Below, piece after piece: positions 12,506 to 22,237 of a stretch of DNA of 64,000 nt. Numbering within the stretch: position 1 is the stretch's first letter; every line of letters starts with the position of its first letter. Below the pieces are notes generated by a model. The model saw only the letters and a program-made list of their open reading frames with translations, was not told where the DNA came from and made no database searches. Both the position numbers and the translations under genes were made by a program. This DNA is from an uncultured Muribaculaceae bacterium (GTDB lineage Bacteria; Bacteroidota; Bacteroidia; Bacteroidales; Muribaculaceae): the NCBI GenBank assembly GCA_944321705.1, contig CALUMG010000007.1, positions 119,643 through 183,642 of the forward strand, given 5' to 3'.

Positions 12506-14918
12506 ATGAAGAGAGAATTCAAATTTTTATCATGTATTGTATGTGTTTCGTCCCTTTCAATAACAAATGCACAAAACCTAACGCTGCATTATAACTGCCC
12601 TGCAAATTATTTTGAAGAATCTTTTGTTATAGGAAACGGAAAAATAGGAGCCATTCTTTATTGTGGAACCCAAGAAGAAAAAATCTCTCTAAACGACATA
12701 ACTTTATGGACAGGCGAACCCGACACGACAGTAACTACCCCCGATGCCCACAAAGCCATACCCTTGATACGCGAATTACTAAATAATGAAGACTACAGAA
12801 GCGCGACCGAGGCACAAAAAAAAGTCCAGGGTCATTATAGTGAAAACTACCAGCCGTTAGGTTCATTCACAATAAAATATCTGGACCATGACAATGTAGC
12901 CGATTACAAACGTACACTTGACATGAGCAATGCCGTTGCTACTACATCTTATAAAAACAATGGCTACAATTTTGAAGCTACCTACTTTGCATTATCACCA
13001 GACTCTGTCATTGTCGTTAAACTTAAAACCGAAGATCCAAACGGAATAAATGCAATACTTGCCCTCGATTCGCAACTCCCACATTCAACCATAGCTTCAA
13101 ACAACAGAATCTCGACCGAAGGATACGCTGCTTATCATTCATATCCCGGTTACTACGACAAAATAGACTCAAAACATCTATATGACCCTGAACGAGGCAT
13201 ACGTTTCAATACAATTTTAGACGTATCATGTGATGACAATTCTGGTAGCATTACAAGTTTCCCATCGGGCGAAATAAAAATAAAAGGTTGCAAGGATATT
13301 GTCATAACCATTGCCAATGAAACAAGTTTCAATGGATTTGACAAAAATCCGGCAACTGAAGGTAAAGATTACAATGCCATCGTTTCAAGAATCATAAACA
13401 ACGCTACACGACAAAATTATGAAGATTTATTATCGTCACATATCGCCGATTATAAGCAATTCTTTGACCGTGTAAGCATAGATTTAGGCCAAACCGCACC
13501 CGACATAGCTGCACTACCAACCGATGAACAACTGCGTCTTTACACATCAGAACATCAATATAATCCCGACCTCGAAGAGCTTTATTTCCAATATGGGCGA
13601 TATTTGCTCATCGCTTCCTCCCGCACTCCGGGAGTACCGGCAAATTCTTCAAGGATTGTGGAATGAACAACTTTTACCGCCATGGAGCAGCAATTACACT
13701 ACAAACATTAATCTTGAGGAGAACTATTGGGCAGCATGCACAGCTAACCTCAGCGAGCTGCAAATGCCTCTCATTAATTTCATATCAAACCTTGTAAAAA
13801 CAGGCGAAACCTCTGCAGAAGCTTATTATGGGGTCAACGAAGGATGGTGCCTCGGACAAAACACAGATATATGGGCTATGACATGCCCTGTTGGTCTAAA
13901 CAGCGGTGATCCATCTTGGGCGTGCTGGACAATGGGTGGCACATGGCTGGCTACCCACATTTGGGAACACTACATGTTCACTCAAGACAAGGAATTCTTG
14001 GAATGCCACTACCCGACTCTAAAAGGAGCAGCCCTATTCTGTATGAACTGGCTTATCGAAAAAGACGGACATTTGATTACTTCTCCGGGTACTTCACCCG
14101 AAAACCTATTCCTTACTCCCGATGGATATGCAGGTGCCACTTCCTATGGCAGCACAGCAGACTTAGCCATGATTAGGGAATGTCTTATCGACACACGAGA
14201 AGCAGCCTCAGTTCTTGGAATCGATAAAGACTTGAGAAAAAAGATAGACAAAACTTTGGAAGCACTTCTTCCATACAGAATTGGCAAAAAAGGTAATTTA
14301 CAAGAATGGTACCACGATTGGGAAGATCAAGATCCTCACCACAGACATCAATCTCATCTGTTCGGCATATACCCAGGACACCACATTTCCATGCAAGAAA
14401 CTCCAGAACTTGCAAAAGCTTGTGCCCGTGTACTTGAAATGAAAGGGAATGAAACAACAGGCTGGAGTACAGGGTGGCGCATAAACATATATGCACGCCT
14501 GCTCGACGGAGAAAAAGCATACAGCACTTACAGACGTTTGCTTAAATATATAAGTCCCGATAAATACAACGGCGAAGATGCCATAAGAGGTGGTGGAACA
14601 TATCCAAACTTGCTTGATGCACATTCTCCATTCCAAATTGATGGAAATTTCGGGGGATGCGCAGGCGCAATAGAAATGCTAATGCAGTCAACTCAATCAA
14701 GCATCACTCTCTTGCCTGCACTACCCGAAGAATGGGGAAATGGCAAAATAAACGGCATTTGTGCTCGTGGTGGTTTTGTTGTCAACATGGAATGGGAAAA
14801 TAGTAAAATCACATCTCTGTCAATATCATCACGGAATGGAGGCAAAACAACATTAAACTTCAATGGCATTTCAAAAAGAATAAAATTGAAAGCCGGAGAA
14901 ATAAAACAAATTTTATAA
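12506..14918 (+). pseudogene. GH95 alpha-L-fucosidase, interrupted by a one-base frameshift
   Basis: Two overlapping frames together encode one full-length GH95 protein of about 803 residues with a signal peptide (cut near TNAQN). The first frame (12506-13666) holds the N-terminal beta-sandwich and stops just after SSRTPGVPAN. The second carries on as LQGLWNEQLLPPWSSNYTTN to 14918. Removing one T at 13645-13646 restores the family sequence, so the break is a single-base insertion. The downstream half keeps GH95 catalytic signatures: the asparagines of TTNINLEENYW, the glutamate of SPENLF and the aspartate of FQIDGNFG. The family hydrolyses alpha-1,2-fucosyl (or galactosyl) links in host and plant glycans. 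No other damage is visible, which fits either a recent mutation or a sequencing or assembly error. Confidence 0.88.
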
Positions 14919-14940
14919 ATCTAAAAAACACCATTTTTAT

Positions 14941-17421
14941 ATGACATGCTTAAATACAATAGGGGCAATAGCATTATCTGTATTGACAATGCTCGAAGCT
15001 TTTCCGGCCCAACCGACAGTAAAAGACTCGGTCATGCTTTTTTCTTATGCGACAACAATCGACGAAGGTCGAAGTGGATTAAAATATGCTTGGAGTATTG
15101 ATGGAACCGAATGGCATGACATATGCGATGATTCTGGTTTTTTGAAATGTGATTATGGCCCTTGGGGTGCCGAAAAGCGAATGTTTTCTCCCAAATTATT
15201 CCGTGATAGTGCCAACATGTGGCATTGCGTCTGGCAACTAAATGGTAACGGGAAAGAATTTGCCCATGCCGCATCATCCAATTTGACTGATTGGAAACGA
15301 CAGTCGTATTTTACCATATCACAATATGATGAATATGTAAACCAATCATGGGAAAAACTAAACAACCGAACCATTATATTAAACGGCAGTCAAATTACAG
15401 GATCCGTTGCACAAATCAGTAACGAACAAATCAATCATCTACTCGAAGAGATGAATATTCGCAAGCATAAATCAATGCTAAATAATGAACAAATGCAACA
15501 AGATTCCCAACGATTTGCCGGCTTGAATCAAGTAAATGCTAAAATCATAACATCTGTCATGCCCCCTAAGGACATAAGCGACAAGTTAATCGGAGTATTC
15601 TTTGAAGACATTAACTATGCTGCAGATGGCGGATTATATGCCGAACTTATTCAAAACCGTGATTTTGAATATTCCACGGCCGACAATGGCAATTGGCATT
15701 CATCATATTCATGGGTAGTGAATGGGAATGGAATGTCATTCTCAATCGATACAGTAAACCCGATTCATGTCAATAATCCCCACTATGTCAAGCTTGATGT
15801 TTCTCAACCGGGCAGTACTCTGTGCAATTCGGGATTTGATGGAATTGTCCTGAAAAAAAATGACCTATATGATTTCTCCTTATTTGCAAAAGCAGACAAC
15901 AGCAATAGCAAAATCAGAGTAAATCTGATAGGTCCCGATGGCAAAAAAATTGCAACTACCGATATCTCTATAAACAATGGCAACTGGAAGAAATACACCG
16001 CAACTGTCAAAGCTTCGTGCGATGCCGATTCTGCATCCATTGAGATTGAACCTCTATCAAATGGCACATACGCTCTCGACATGATTTCTTTATTCCCCCA
16101 AAAGACTTTTAAAGGCAGAAAAAACGGATTACGCGCAGATTTGGCCCAAATAATTGCCGACCTTCATCCACGTTTTGTAAGATTTCCCGGAGGGTGCGTG
16201 TCTCATGGACAAGGCATAGATAACATTTACCGTTGGAAAAACAGCATCGGCCCCCTTGAAGCCAGGAAACCAATGAAAAACATCTGGAACTATCATCAAT
16301 CTTTAGGAATTGGATTCTTTGAATATTTCCAATTCTGTGAGGATATTGGCGCAGAACCCCTTCCTGTAATTGCAGCAGGAGTACCTTGCCAAAATTCAGC
16401 CTGCGTCCCGGGTAAATTATTAAGCGGGGGTCAACAAGGAGGGATACCGCTTGAAGAAATGGATGATTATATCCAAGACATCTTGGACTTGATTGAATAT
16501 GCCAACGGAGACCCGACAACCAACAAATGGGCAAAGATGCGTGCCGATGCCGGACATCCAGAGCCATTCAATCTTAAATACATCGGTATTGGAAACGAAG
16601 ACTTGATAACTGATATCTTTGAAGAACGGTTCGCCATGATTTATGACGCCATAAGAAATAAATATCCCGACATAACAATTATCGGAACTGTCGGTCCGTT
16701 CTCTGAAGGCACTGACTATGTTGAAGGTTGGGACCTTGCATCTCGGTTGAAAATACCCATGGTGGATGAACATTATTACAATACTCCCGGCTGGTTCATA
16801 AACAACCAAGACTTTTATGACAAATATGACCGCAATGCGTCCAAAGTCTACCTCGGAGAATATGCAGCACACCTGCCGGGACGGCCTAATAACATAGAAA
16901 CTGCTCTTGCCGAAGCTGCTTACTTGACATCCATAGAACGTAATGGAGATGTCGTCTCAATGGCATCCTACGCACCCTTGCTGGCTAAAGAAGGGCACAC
17001 TCAATGGAATCCAGACTTGATTTATTTCAACAACAAGGAAGTGAAACCTACCGTAGGATATTATGTACAAATGCTCTTCGGGCAAAACTCAGGAACAAAA
17101 TACATCGATAATGAAGTAAAAATCGACAACAACCGTGAAGATGTAAGTAAACGCATCGCCACTTCTATCGTAAAAGATAATGCATCAGGCGACATAATCA
17201 TAAAACTCGTCAACCTACTCCCGGTAAATGTCAATGCCGATATTGATTTATCAACCATATCATTGCCGGCATCGCAAGATGCGTCGGTAACGATATTGTC
17301 AGGAGAGCCTGACGACAAACACGCAAAACCCTTATCGTCATCCATTCATGTATCCGGAAATACTTTCAACTATGACATTCCATCATATTCTTTAAATGTA
17401 ATTCGTTTAAAAACAAAATAA
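14941..17421 (+). CDS. GH51 alpha-L-arabinofuranosidase with extra N-terminal segment
   Basis: An 826-residue secreted enzyme, longer than the roughly 500-660 typical of GH51. After a short signal sequence, residues 25-150 resemble the start of a five-bladed propeller enzyme (YAWSIDGTEW, then WHCVWQLN and LTDWKRQSYF), but too little is present for a whole propeller. The GH51 part begins near residue 205 (GVFFEDINYAADGG) with a carbohydrate-binding-like sandwich inserted at about 240-390. Catalytic residues are E553 in IGNED (acid/base) and E640 in LGEYA (nucleophile). A C-terminal beta domain ends the protein. It should remove arabinofuranose from arabinan or arabinoxylan. It starts 22 bases after the fucosidase and shares its operon. 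Confidence 0.9.
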   Translation: MTCLNTIGAIALSVLTMLEAFPAQPTVKDSVMLFSYATTIDEGRSGLKYAWSIDGTEWHDICDDSGFLKCDYGPWGAEKRMFSPKLFRDSANMWHCVWQLNGNGKEFAHAASSNLTDWKRQSYFTISQYDEYVNQSWEKLNNRTIILNGSQITGSVAQISNEQINHLLEEMNIRKHKSMLNNEQMQQDSQRFAGLNQVNAKIITSVMPPKDISDKLIGVFFEDINYAADGGLYAELIQNRDFEYSTADNGNWHSSYSWVVNGNGMSFSIDTVNPIHVNNPHYVKLDVSQPGSTLCNSGFDGIVLKKNDLYDFSLFAKADNSNSKIRVNLIGPDGKKIATTDISINNGNWKKYTATVKASCDADSASIEIEPLSNGTYALDMISLFPQKTFKGRKNGLRADLAQIIADLHPRFVRFPGGCVSHGQGIDNIYRWKNSIGPLEARKPMKNIWNYHQSLGIGFFEYFQFCEDIGAEPLPVIAAGVPCQNSACVPGKLLSGGQQGGIPLEEMDDYIQDILDLIEYANGDPTTNKWAKMRADAGHPEPFNLKYIGIGNEDLITDIFEERFAMIYDAIRNKYPDITIIGTVGPFSEGTDYVEGWDLASRLKIPMVDEHYYNTPGWFINNQDFYDKYDRNASKVYLGEYAAHLPGRPNNIETALAEAAYLTSIERNGDVVSMASYAPLLAKEGHTQWNPDLIYFNNKEVKPTVGYYVQMLFGQNSGTKYIDNEVKIDNNREDVSKRIATSIVKDNASGDIIIKLVNLLPVNVNADIDLSTISLPASQDASVTILSGEPDDKHAKPLSSSIHVSGNTFNYDIPSYSLNVIRLKTK

Positions 17422-17444
17422 ACAATTAAACGTTTAATTATCTT

Positions 17445-17475
17445 AAATGCCGGCTTTAAAACAAAACCGGCATTT
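17445..17475 (+). terminator. Hairpin after the GH51 gene
   Basis: AAATGCCGG and CCGGCATTT form a 9-bp stem 24 bases after the stop codon, followed by AGTTTTA. Confidence 0.7.
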
Positions 17476-17529
17476 AGTTTTACATATTAATTCAAATTTA
17501 CAAACTCAGAATTAAATCTATATAAAGAG

Positions 17530-17568
17530 ACAAGACCCGGAATTAAAAAATCCCGAGTCTTGTTTTTT
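17530..17568. terminator. Terminator between convergent transcripts
   Basis: ACAAGACCCGG and TCCCGAGTCTTGT form a nearly perfect stem with a T-run on the plus side (GTTTTTT). It lies 30 bases past the end of the DUF4295 gene, so it may also end that minus-strand operon, where the tail is the weaker TCTCTTTA. Confidence 0.7.
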
Positions 17569-17592
17569 ATTATGTAGGAAAAATATATATGC

Positions 17593-17745
17593 TTACTTGC
17601 TAAGAACAGCTTGTACTTGTTCGTTAGGAACCATCTCTTCCTTGAAAATGTAAGCTCCAGTCTTCGGAGACCTTACCATCTTTATAACTTTGCTATAGGT
17701 ACGGCCTTCACCTTTTTGGAGCGTTGCAACGGTTTTCTTTGCCAT
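17593..17745 (-). CDS. DUF4295 small basic protein
   Basis: Fifty residues, starting MAKKTVATLQKGEGRTYSK and ending QAVLSK. It matches the DUF4295 family, a tiny basic protein found next to rpmG in Bacteroidetes and probably ribosome-associated, though no function is established. The start is fixed by the ATG at 17745, ten bases after the rpmG stop, so it is translated from the ribosomal-protein transcript. Confidence 0.88.
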   Translation of the reverse strand: MAKKTVATLQKGEGRTYSKVIKMVRSPKTGAYIFKEEMVPNEQVQAVLSK

Positions 17746-17754
17746 GATTTAAAT

Positions 17755-17943
17755 TTATTTAATTTCTTTATGAACAGTTACTCTCTTTAGATATGGATTG
17801 TATTTCTTCAATTCCAACCTTCCGGTGGTATTTTTTCTATTTTTGGTGGTAATATATCTTGACATTCCTGGCACACCACTAGCCTTTTGTTCTGTACATT
17901 CAAGAATTACTTGTACTCTATTACCTTTAGCCTTCTTTGCCAT
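17755..17943 (-). CDS. rpmG: Ribosomal protein bL33
   Basis: Sixty-two residues, [18 protein letters not shown] followed by [11 protein letters not shown] and KYNPYLKR, the standard bL33 pattern. The paired CxxC zinc knuckles of some L33 forms are absent; only one cysteine is present, as in zinc-independent forms. It sits between rpmB and DUF4295 in a compact operon. Confidence 0.96.
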   Translation of the reverse strand: MAKKAKGNRVQVILECTEQKASGVPGMSRYITTKNRKNTTGRLELKKYNPYLKRVTVHKEIK

Positions 17944-17972
17944 ACTTAATACTCTTTATTATGGATTGATTT

Positions 17973-18206
17973 TTATAGAAGACCTTTCTTTGCAGCTTTC
18001 TTCAATGCTGCATCAAGGCCAATCTTGTTTATTAAACGTAGACCTGAAGCACTTAACTTCAATTGAATCCATTGATCTTGTTCTGGCCAATAGAATTTCT
18101 TGCTGAACAAGTTCACATTGAACTTACGCTTTGTCCTTCTCTTAGAGTGCGATACGTTATTTCCCGTCATCGCCCTTTTGCCTGTAATTTGACAAATCTT
18201 TGACAT
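17973..18206 (-). CDS. rpmB: Ribosomal protein bL28
   Basis: Seventy-seven residues with the bL28 hallmarks [33 protein letters not shown] and [19 protein letters not shown]. It is the first gene of rpmB-rpmG-DUF4295. A promoter lies about 280 bases upstream, so the mRNA has an unusually long leader (see 18207-18487). Part of the transcription may also come through from tsaD-cinA. Confidence 0.97.
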   Translation of the reverse strand: MSKICQITGKRAMTGNNVSHSKRRTKRKFNVNLFSKKFYWPEQDQWIQLKLSASGLRLINKIGLDAALKKAAKKGLL

Positions 18207-18487
18207 GGCTGTATTTCTAATTTTTTGTTTCTAATTATATTTTAAACCTGAATGATTAAAAACATCCTACATCTTTACTTTTAAAAACACAAAACATGTT
18301 GACGACCACTCATTGCCGACACATGTAAAAGGAGAAGTTATATGCCATCAAGCAAGTAGCCGCTAATATGCGTTTGGTCTGTTTCTCGGGAGTTTAGCAT
18401 CATTTCCCGACTACGCAGCCAAAGGCTGTCAATATGTAAATTGGTCACAAAAAGTTGCAAAATGTCTCGTTGCATCCAAATTGCGTG
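18207..18487 (-). promoter_or_regulatory. Long structured 5' leader of the rpmB operon, or a separate small RNA
   Basis: This 281-base stretch has no credible gene on either strand. It is richer in G and C than nearby spacers. Three hairpins can be drawn: CAGCC/GGCTG at 18416-18428, TCGGGA/TCCCGA at 18386-18410, and ACATGT/ACATGT at 18294-18326. The last is followed on the minus strand by TTTTGTGTTTTT, like a terminator. A CU-rich unpaired tract (TTCTCCTTTT, about 18328-18337) lies between them. This could be a ribosomal-protein autoregulatory leader with an attenuator, or a free-standing RNA of about 190 bases. I do not recognise a named RNA family. Confidence 0.5.
18280..18326 (-). terminator. 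Terminator-like hairpin inside the rpmB leader
   Basis: Two copies of the self-complementary ACATGT at 18294-18299 and 18321-18326, with a few inner pairs, followed on the minus strand by TTTTGTGTTTTT. It lies 88 bases before the rpmB start. The stem is short, so strength is doubtful. Confidence 0.4.
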
Positions 18488-18519
18488 CAAATTTAATCAC
18501 TTTATTGCACATATACAAA
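18488..18519 (-). promoter_or_regulatory. Promoter of the rpmB leader
   Basis: Read on the minus strand: TTTG (18519-18516), a 20-base spacer, then TAAATTTG (18495-18488). Both elements and the spacing fit the Bacteroidetes consensus. It lies between the cinA stop and rpmB. Confidence 0.75.
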
Positions 18520-18578
18520 CGAGTGCTTCATTTTATTGAAAAAAATTTCCGCGAACAAGTGATTTATTCCACGCGGCC

Positions 18579-19829
18579 TCAAGCTTTCAAATCTCGCAGC
18601 AATTTTATAAGCATTATCATTCCTGTCATCGAGGCACGATCTATCACCCTGTCGCGCGTACCGGGGAAATGATATTTCTCTGAAACAAGTTTACCATTGC
18701 AACCGGCACAAATCCATACCGTTCCGACAGGTTTATCAGCAGTTCCTCCCGTAGGGCCTGCTATGCCCGATGTCGCTATTGCGCATTGCGTATTCAGCAA
18801 CTTCGAAACGCCATTGCACATCTGCTCTACTACTTCTCGACTTACAGCTCCATATTCTTTAAGCTCATTTTGCCCAACTCCTAATACCGAACTTTTCACA
18901 TCATTGGAATAGGAAACAACCGATCCGGTGAAATATTCCGAACTGCCTGGAATTTCCGTAATCTCATGAGCAATATCCCCCCCTGTGCAACTTTCTGCGG
19001 TTGAAAGCAAATAATCATAACGTTTGAGCATATCACCAAGAATAGCTGCAATAGGCTTATCTTCATATGAAATAATCGAATCACCCAACAAATCTCTCAA
19101 TTTATCAGACAACATATTCATATCCGTTTCGAGTTGAGATTTGTCAGCCAAATGGCCAGTCAACCTAAGACGAATAATTCCCGGACGGGGTAAATAAGCA
19201 AGATGAATATATGGTGGCATTTCAGCTTCAAATTGTTCAAGTTTCATTGCAAGCGCCGATTCGCAGTAATCAATCACAATGAATGTACGATGCTCGATGT
19301 GTTCATTTGTGCAGAAGTGCTTTACAAGTTGTGGAATCACCTCCCTTTCCATCATTTGTTCGGTCTCAAATGGTACACCCGGCATCGATACCAGAACTTT
19401 CCCGTTTTTCTCAAACCACATGATTGGAGCAGTGCCCACCCTATTTTGTATCACTTTGCAAGAAGAAGGCACATAGGCTTGGGCAGCGGTCAATGGATTT
19501 ATCTTCAAATGTCGTTTTTCCACAACTTCCAATACGTTTTTCTCCACATCCTTGTCATATACCAACTCTCCGCCAAAATACCTACACAACGCAGCTTTTG
19601 TGATATCATCTTTAGTCGGGCCCAGGCCACCGGTAGTCAACACGAGATCTACCTGTGAAAGTGCGTCATCTATGGCTTTAATTATTTCTTCAGAATCATC
19701 ACTGACGACTTTGACATATTTCACATTCCATCCAAGCGGATTGACATGGCGTGCAATCCATCCCGAATTAGTATCAATCACTTGTCCTATAAGTAATTCA
19801 TCACCGATTACAATAACAACAATATTCAT
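18579..19829 (-). CDS. cinA: CinA family nicotinamide-nucleotide amidase
   Basis: A 416-residue two-domain CinA protein. Residues 1-170 form the MoaB/COG1058 domain (GDELLIGQVIDTNSGWIA, TTGGLGPTKDD). Residues about 255-416 form the PncC-like amidohydrolase domain (STAESCTGGDIAHEIT, SGIAGPTGGTADKPVGTV). The family deamidates NMN to nicotinate mononucleotide in NAD recycling and can cleave ADP-ribose. It starts 13 bases after the tsaD stop and is co-transcribed with it; this order is usual in the phylum. Confidence 0.95.
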   Translation of the reverse strand: MNIVVIVIGDELLIGQVIDTNSGWIARHVNPLGWNVKYVKVVSDDSEEIIKAIDDALSQVDLVLTTGGLGPTKDDITKAALCRYFGGELVYDKDVEKNVLEVVEKRHLKINPLTAAQAYVPSSCKVIQNRVGTAPIMWFEKNGKVLVSMPGVPFETEQMMEREVIPQLVKHFCTNEHIEHRTFIVIDYCESALAMKLEQFEAEMPPYIHLAYLPRPGIIRLRLTGHLADKSQLETDMNMLSDKLRDLLGDSIISYEDKPIAAILGDMLKRYDYLLSTAESCTGGDIAHEITEIPGSSEYFTGSVVSYSNDVKSSVLGVGQNELKEYGAVSREVVEQMCNGVSKLLNTQCAIATSGIAGPTGGTADKPVGTVWICAGCNGKLVSEKYHFPGTRDRVIDRASMTGMIMLIKLLRDLKA

Positions 19830-19842
19830 GACAATTATATAT

Positions 19843-20859
19843 TTACATTGTCACCCTTGCAAATGGTGGCAGATCTAATTGGCAAAATTCTTTTTTCAAA
19901 TACTTGAAATGTCCTGCCACGGCTATCATGGCAGCATTATCGGTAGTAAAAGACCTCTTGGGGATAAACGCATCCAATCCATACTTGTCGGCAAATTCCT
20001 GCACCCTTTGCCGCACGCCCGAATTAGCCGAAACACCTCCACCTATGGCAATAGTCTTGATCCCTGTTTGCTTCACGGCAAGAGCAAATTTATCCATGAG
20101 TATGTCTATTATCGTTTTTTGTAACGATGCAGCAAGGTCTGCCTTATTTTCCTCTATGAAATTGGGATTTTTTGCTACTTCATCCCGCAAAGTATAAAGG
20201 AATGATGTTTTCAAACCGCTAAAACTATAATCAAGACCTTGGATGTGAGGCTTGCTGAACTTAAACCTCAAAGCATCACCTTCCGTAGCCAACTTGTCGA
20301 TATACGGGCCTCCGGGATAAGGCAATCCCATCACTTTTGCACATTTGTCAAAAGCTTCACCTGCAGCATCGTCAATCGTTTGTCCAAGCACTTCCATATC
20401 GTATGGAGAAGATACTTTTATTATCTGTGAATTACCTCCGGAAACGAGCAAACACAAAAATGGAAATGATGGGACCTTAGTATTAGCATCTTCTTTTATA
20501 AAATGTGACAATACATGTCCATGTAAATGATTTACATCTATAATTGGAATATCAAGCGATATTGCTAGCCCTTTTGCAAAAGAAGTACCGACAAGCAGAG
20601 AACCCAACAATCCCGGACCTCTTGTAAAAGCAATGGCATCAATATCTTTCTTTTCTATCCCGGCTTGACGTATAGCCTCCGACACGACGGGCACAATGTT
20701 TTGTTGATGAGCACGCGAAGCCAATTCAGGCACCACTCCGCCATAAGACTCGTGAACCTTTTGACTTGCTATGACGTTACTCGTAAGAACACAATCACGC
20801 ACAATCGCCGCAGAAGTATCATCACATGAAGATTCTATTCCTAATATTGTTACACTCAT
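19843..20859 (-). CDS. tsaD: tRNA N6-threonylcarbamoyladenosine synthase subunit TsaD
   Basis: A 338-residue ASKHA-fold protein starting MSVTILGIESSCDDTSAAIV. The metal-binding histidines are H111 and H115 in NHLHGHVLSH; ALASR-like ELASRAHQ and the AIGGGVSANS motif are present. It transfers threonylcarbamoyl to A37 of ANN-decoding tRNAs with TsaB and TsaE, which are not in this window. First gene of tsaD-cinA. Confidence 0.97.
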   Translation of the reverse strand: MSVTILGIESSCDDTSAAIVRDCVLTSNVIASQKVHESYGGVVPELASRAHQQNIVPVVSEAIRQAGIEKKDIDAIAFTRGPGLLGSLLVGTSFAKGLAISLDIPIIDVNHLHGHVLSHFIKEDANTKVPSFPFLCLLVSGGNSQIIKVSSPYDMEVLGQTIDDAAGEAFDKCAKVMGLPYPGGPYIDKLATEGDALRFKFSKPHIQGLDYSFSGLKTSFLYTLRDEVAKNPNFIEENKADLAASLQKTIIDILMDKFALAVKQTGIKTIAIGGGVSANSGVRQRVQEFADKYGLDAFIPKRSFTTDNAAMIAVAGHFKYLKKEFCQLDLPPFARVTM

Positions 20860-20895
20860 TTTATTTTCATTATTTATAACTCAAAAAAGTATTCG

Positions 20896-20903
20896 CAAAA
20901 TTA
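20896..20903 (-). promoter_or_regulatory. -7 box for tsaD-cinA
   Basis: Minus-strand TAATTTTG matches TAnnTTTG, 37 bases before the tsaD start. No well-spaced TTTG is seen at -33. Confidence 0.45.
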
Positions 20904-20947
20904 CAGTTTTCTCAAATACAAGAAAAATAAAACGCGACTAATAACTT

Positions 20948-22231
20948 TCAGAAACGCCATCCCATGGTGAGAAGACATGTACCTATAGCATTTACAAAGC
21001 TATAATTACGGCTTGAATACCAATGAGCATCAAATTTTCCTTGAAAACCAGCAAACCAATCTTTGTGATTATATACCAAAGCCATCAACCCTTTCATGCT
21101 CACCGAATACAAGTCATTTACACCTTCTTCCGATATTCCAAGACAATGTTTAAACCCGATAGATGGCAACGCAGAGATATTGAACAACCAATGCTTTGAA
21201 ATCACCCAATTATAGCCGTATCCGGCCAATATGCAATAGTCATAGTATCTAAAACGATAATCAAGATTGTTTTGATCGGGTAAATATGTTTTCATATCAG
21301 CTGGAAGCGTACTAAAATCTATATCTACATCCTGCGATGATATCGTCAACCCTGCAATAAGAGAACCGGCACTACGCTTCTGTATTTTTGAAAAACTATA
21401 AGCTGCACCATGTGAATATTTCTTATTATTAAAAAAATAATACACATCAACCCCATATGACTCCAGTTTTAAATTAGAAAATTCATAATTTATAAATTTT
21501 CCCTCATTATAATCCCCGAATCTAAGGATGTTTGTCCCGCCCGTGTTTTTATTATAATATAAATTGGCCGACAACAATGCACAAGTAAACTGGAAATCCC
21601 ACTTGGAACGAGTTATAGGGTCTCCGCTAATCAAATTTCCGACATCAAAAGAATATCCAAGACTGACAGCCATATAAGAAATATACCCTCCCAAGTTGTA
21701 GCACATATCCGACATCATTCTTATCTTCATGTCATTTTGCAATCTTAATGAATAACTGTCAAACCAGTTGTCGCTTTTAAGAAAGATTTTCCAACGCTTT
21801 CCAGTGCCTACAACATAATCAGGATCATACGAATTGAAGGTTTTATCGGCCCAATTATAAGCATCTACACAAAATTTCACGAAACGTGGATAACGCACCT
21901 TCTCGTCTTTCAAGTCGAGCCGACCTTTCAACAATGCCCTATACCAATAATTCTTATCATGCTTTAGCATGTCGCCAAGCAAGTCGGGCCCTGCGTTAGG
22001 CAATATAGTATCTGCTTCTATTTTTGAACGATCTACAAGCAACGTGCCCGAAGCATCACGAACCAACTGTCCATGGACATCGAAGCAACCAACAGAAATG
22101 ACAAAGGAAATTACACATAACATCTTGACACACATCCAAGTCGCGATTCCTTTTCGCATCGTCAGATGCTCATGCCTCATCATGAATGACGACATGTCTT
22201 CATGCTTTTTCAAGAGTAAATTCCTTATCAT
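20948..22231 (-). CDS. DUF4421 family protein, predicted outer-membrane barrel
   Basis: Up to 427 residues. The most hydrophobic start, a signal peptide beginning MRKGIATWMCVKMLCVISF, begins at residue 25 (ATG at 22159), so the first 24 residues may be untranslated, although the earlier ATG at 22231 lies only six bases after the tamB stop. The body is rich in alternating beta strands and aromatic residues (YISYMAVSLGYSFDVGN, then YCILAGYGYNWVIS) and ends in CLLTMGWRF, the terminal phenylalanine expected of an outer-membrane barrel. It matches what I know of DUF4421; function is unknown. Its tight link to tamB suggests an envelope role. Confidence 0.7.
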   Translation of the reverse strand: MIRNLLLKKHEDMSSFMMRHEHLTMRKGIATWMCVKMLCVISFVISVGCFDVHGQLVRDASGTLLVDRSKIEADTILPNAGPDLLGDMLKHDKNYWYRALLKGRLDLKDEKVRYPRFVKFCVDAYNWADKTFNSYDPDYVVGTGKRWKIFLKSDNWFDSYSLRLQNDMKIRMMSDMCYNLGGYISYMAVSLGYSFDVGNLISGDPITRSKWDFQFTCALLSANLYYNKNTGGTNILRFGDYNEGKFINYEFSNLKLESYGVDVYYFFNNKKYSHGAAYSFSKIQKRSAGSLIAGLTISSQDVDIDFSTLPADMKTYLPDQNNLDYRFRYYDYCILAGYGYNWVISKHWLFNISALPSIGFKHCLGISEEGVNDLYSVSMKGLMALVYNHKDWFAGFQGKFDAHWYSSRNYSFVNAIGTCLLTMGWRF

Positions 22232-22237
22232 AATTGT

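Noticed and set aside
13524..13646. N-terminal 40 codons of the second GH95 frame as a separate protein start
   Set aside because: These codons are out of frame with the fucosidase and unlike any family; the true protein crosses from the first frame at 13645.
18330..18358. Plus-strand AAAGGAGAAG followed by an ATG
   Set aside because: The ATG frame stops after five codons, and the segment lies in the structured rpmB leader on the other strand.
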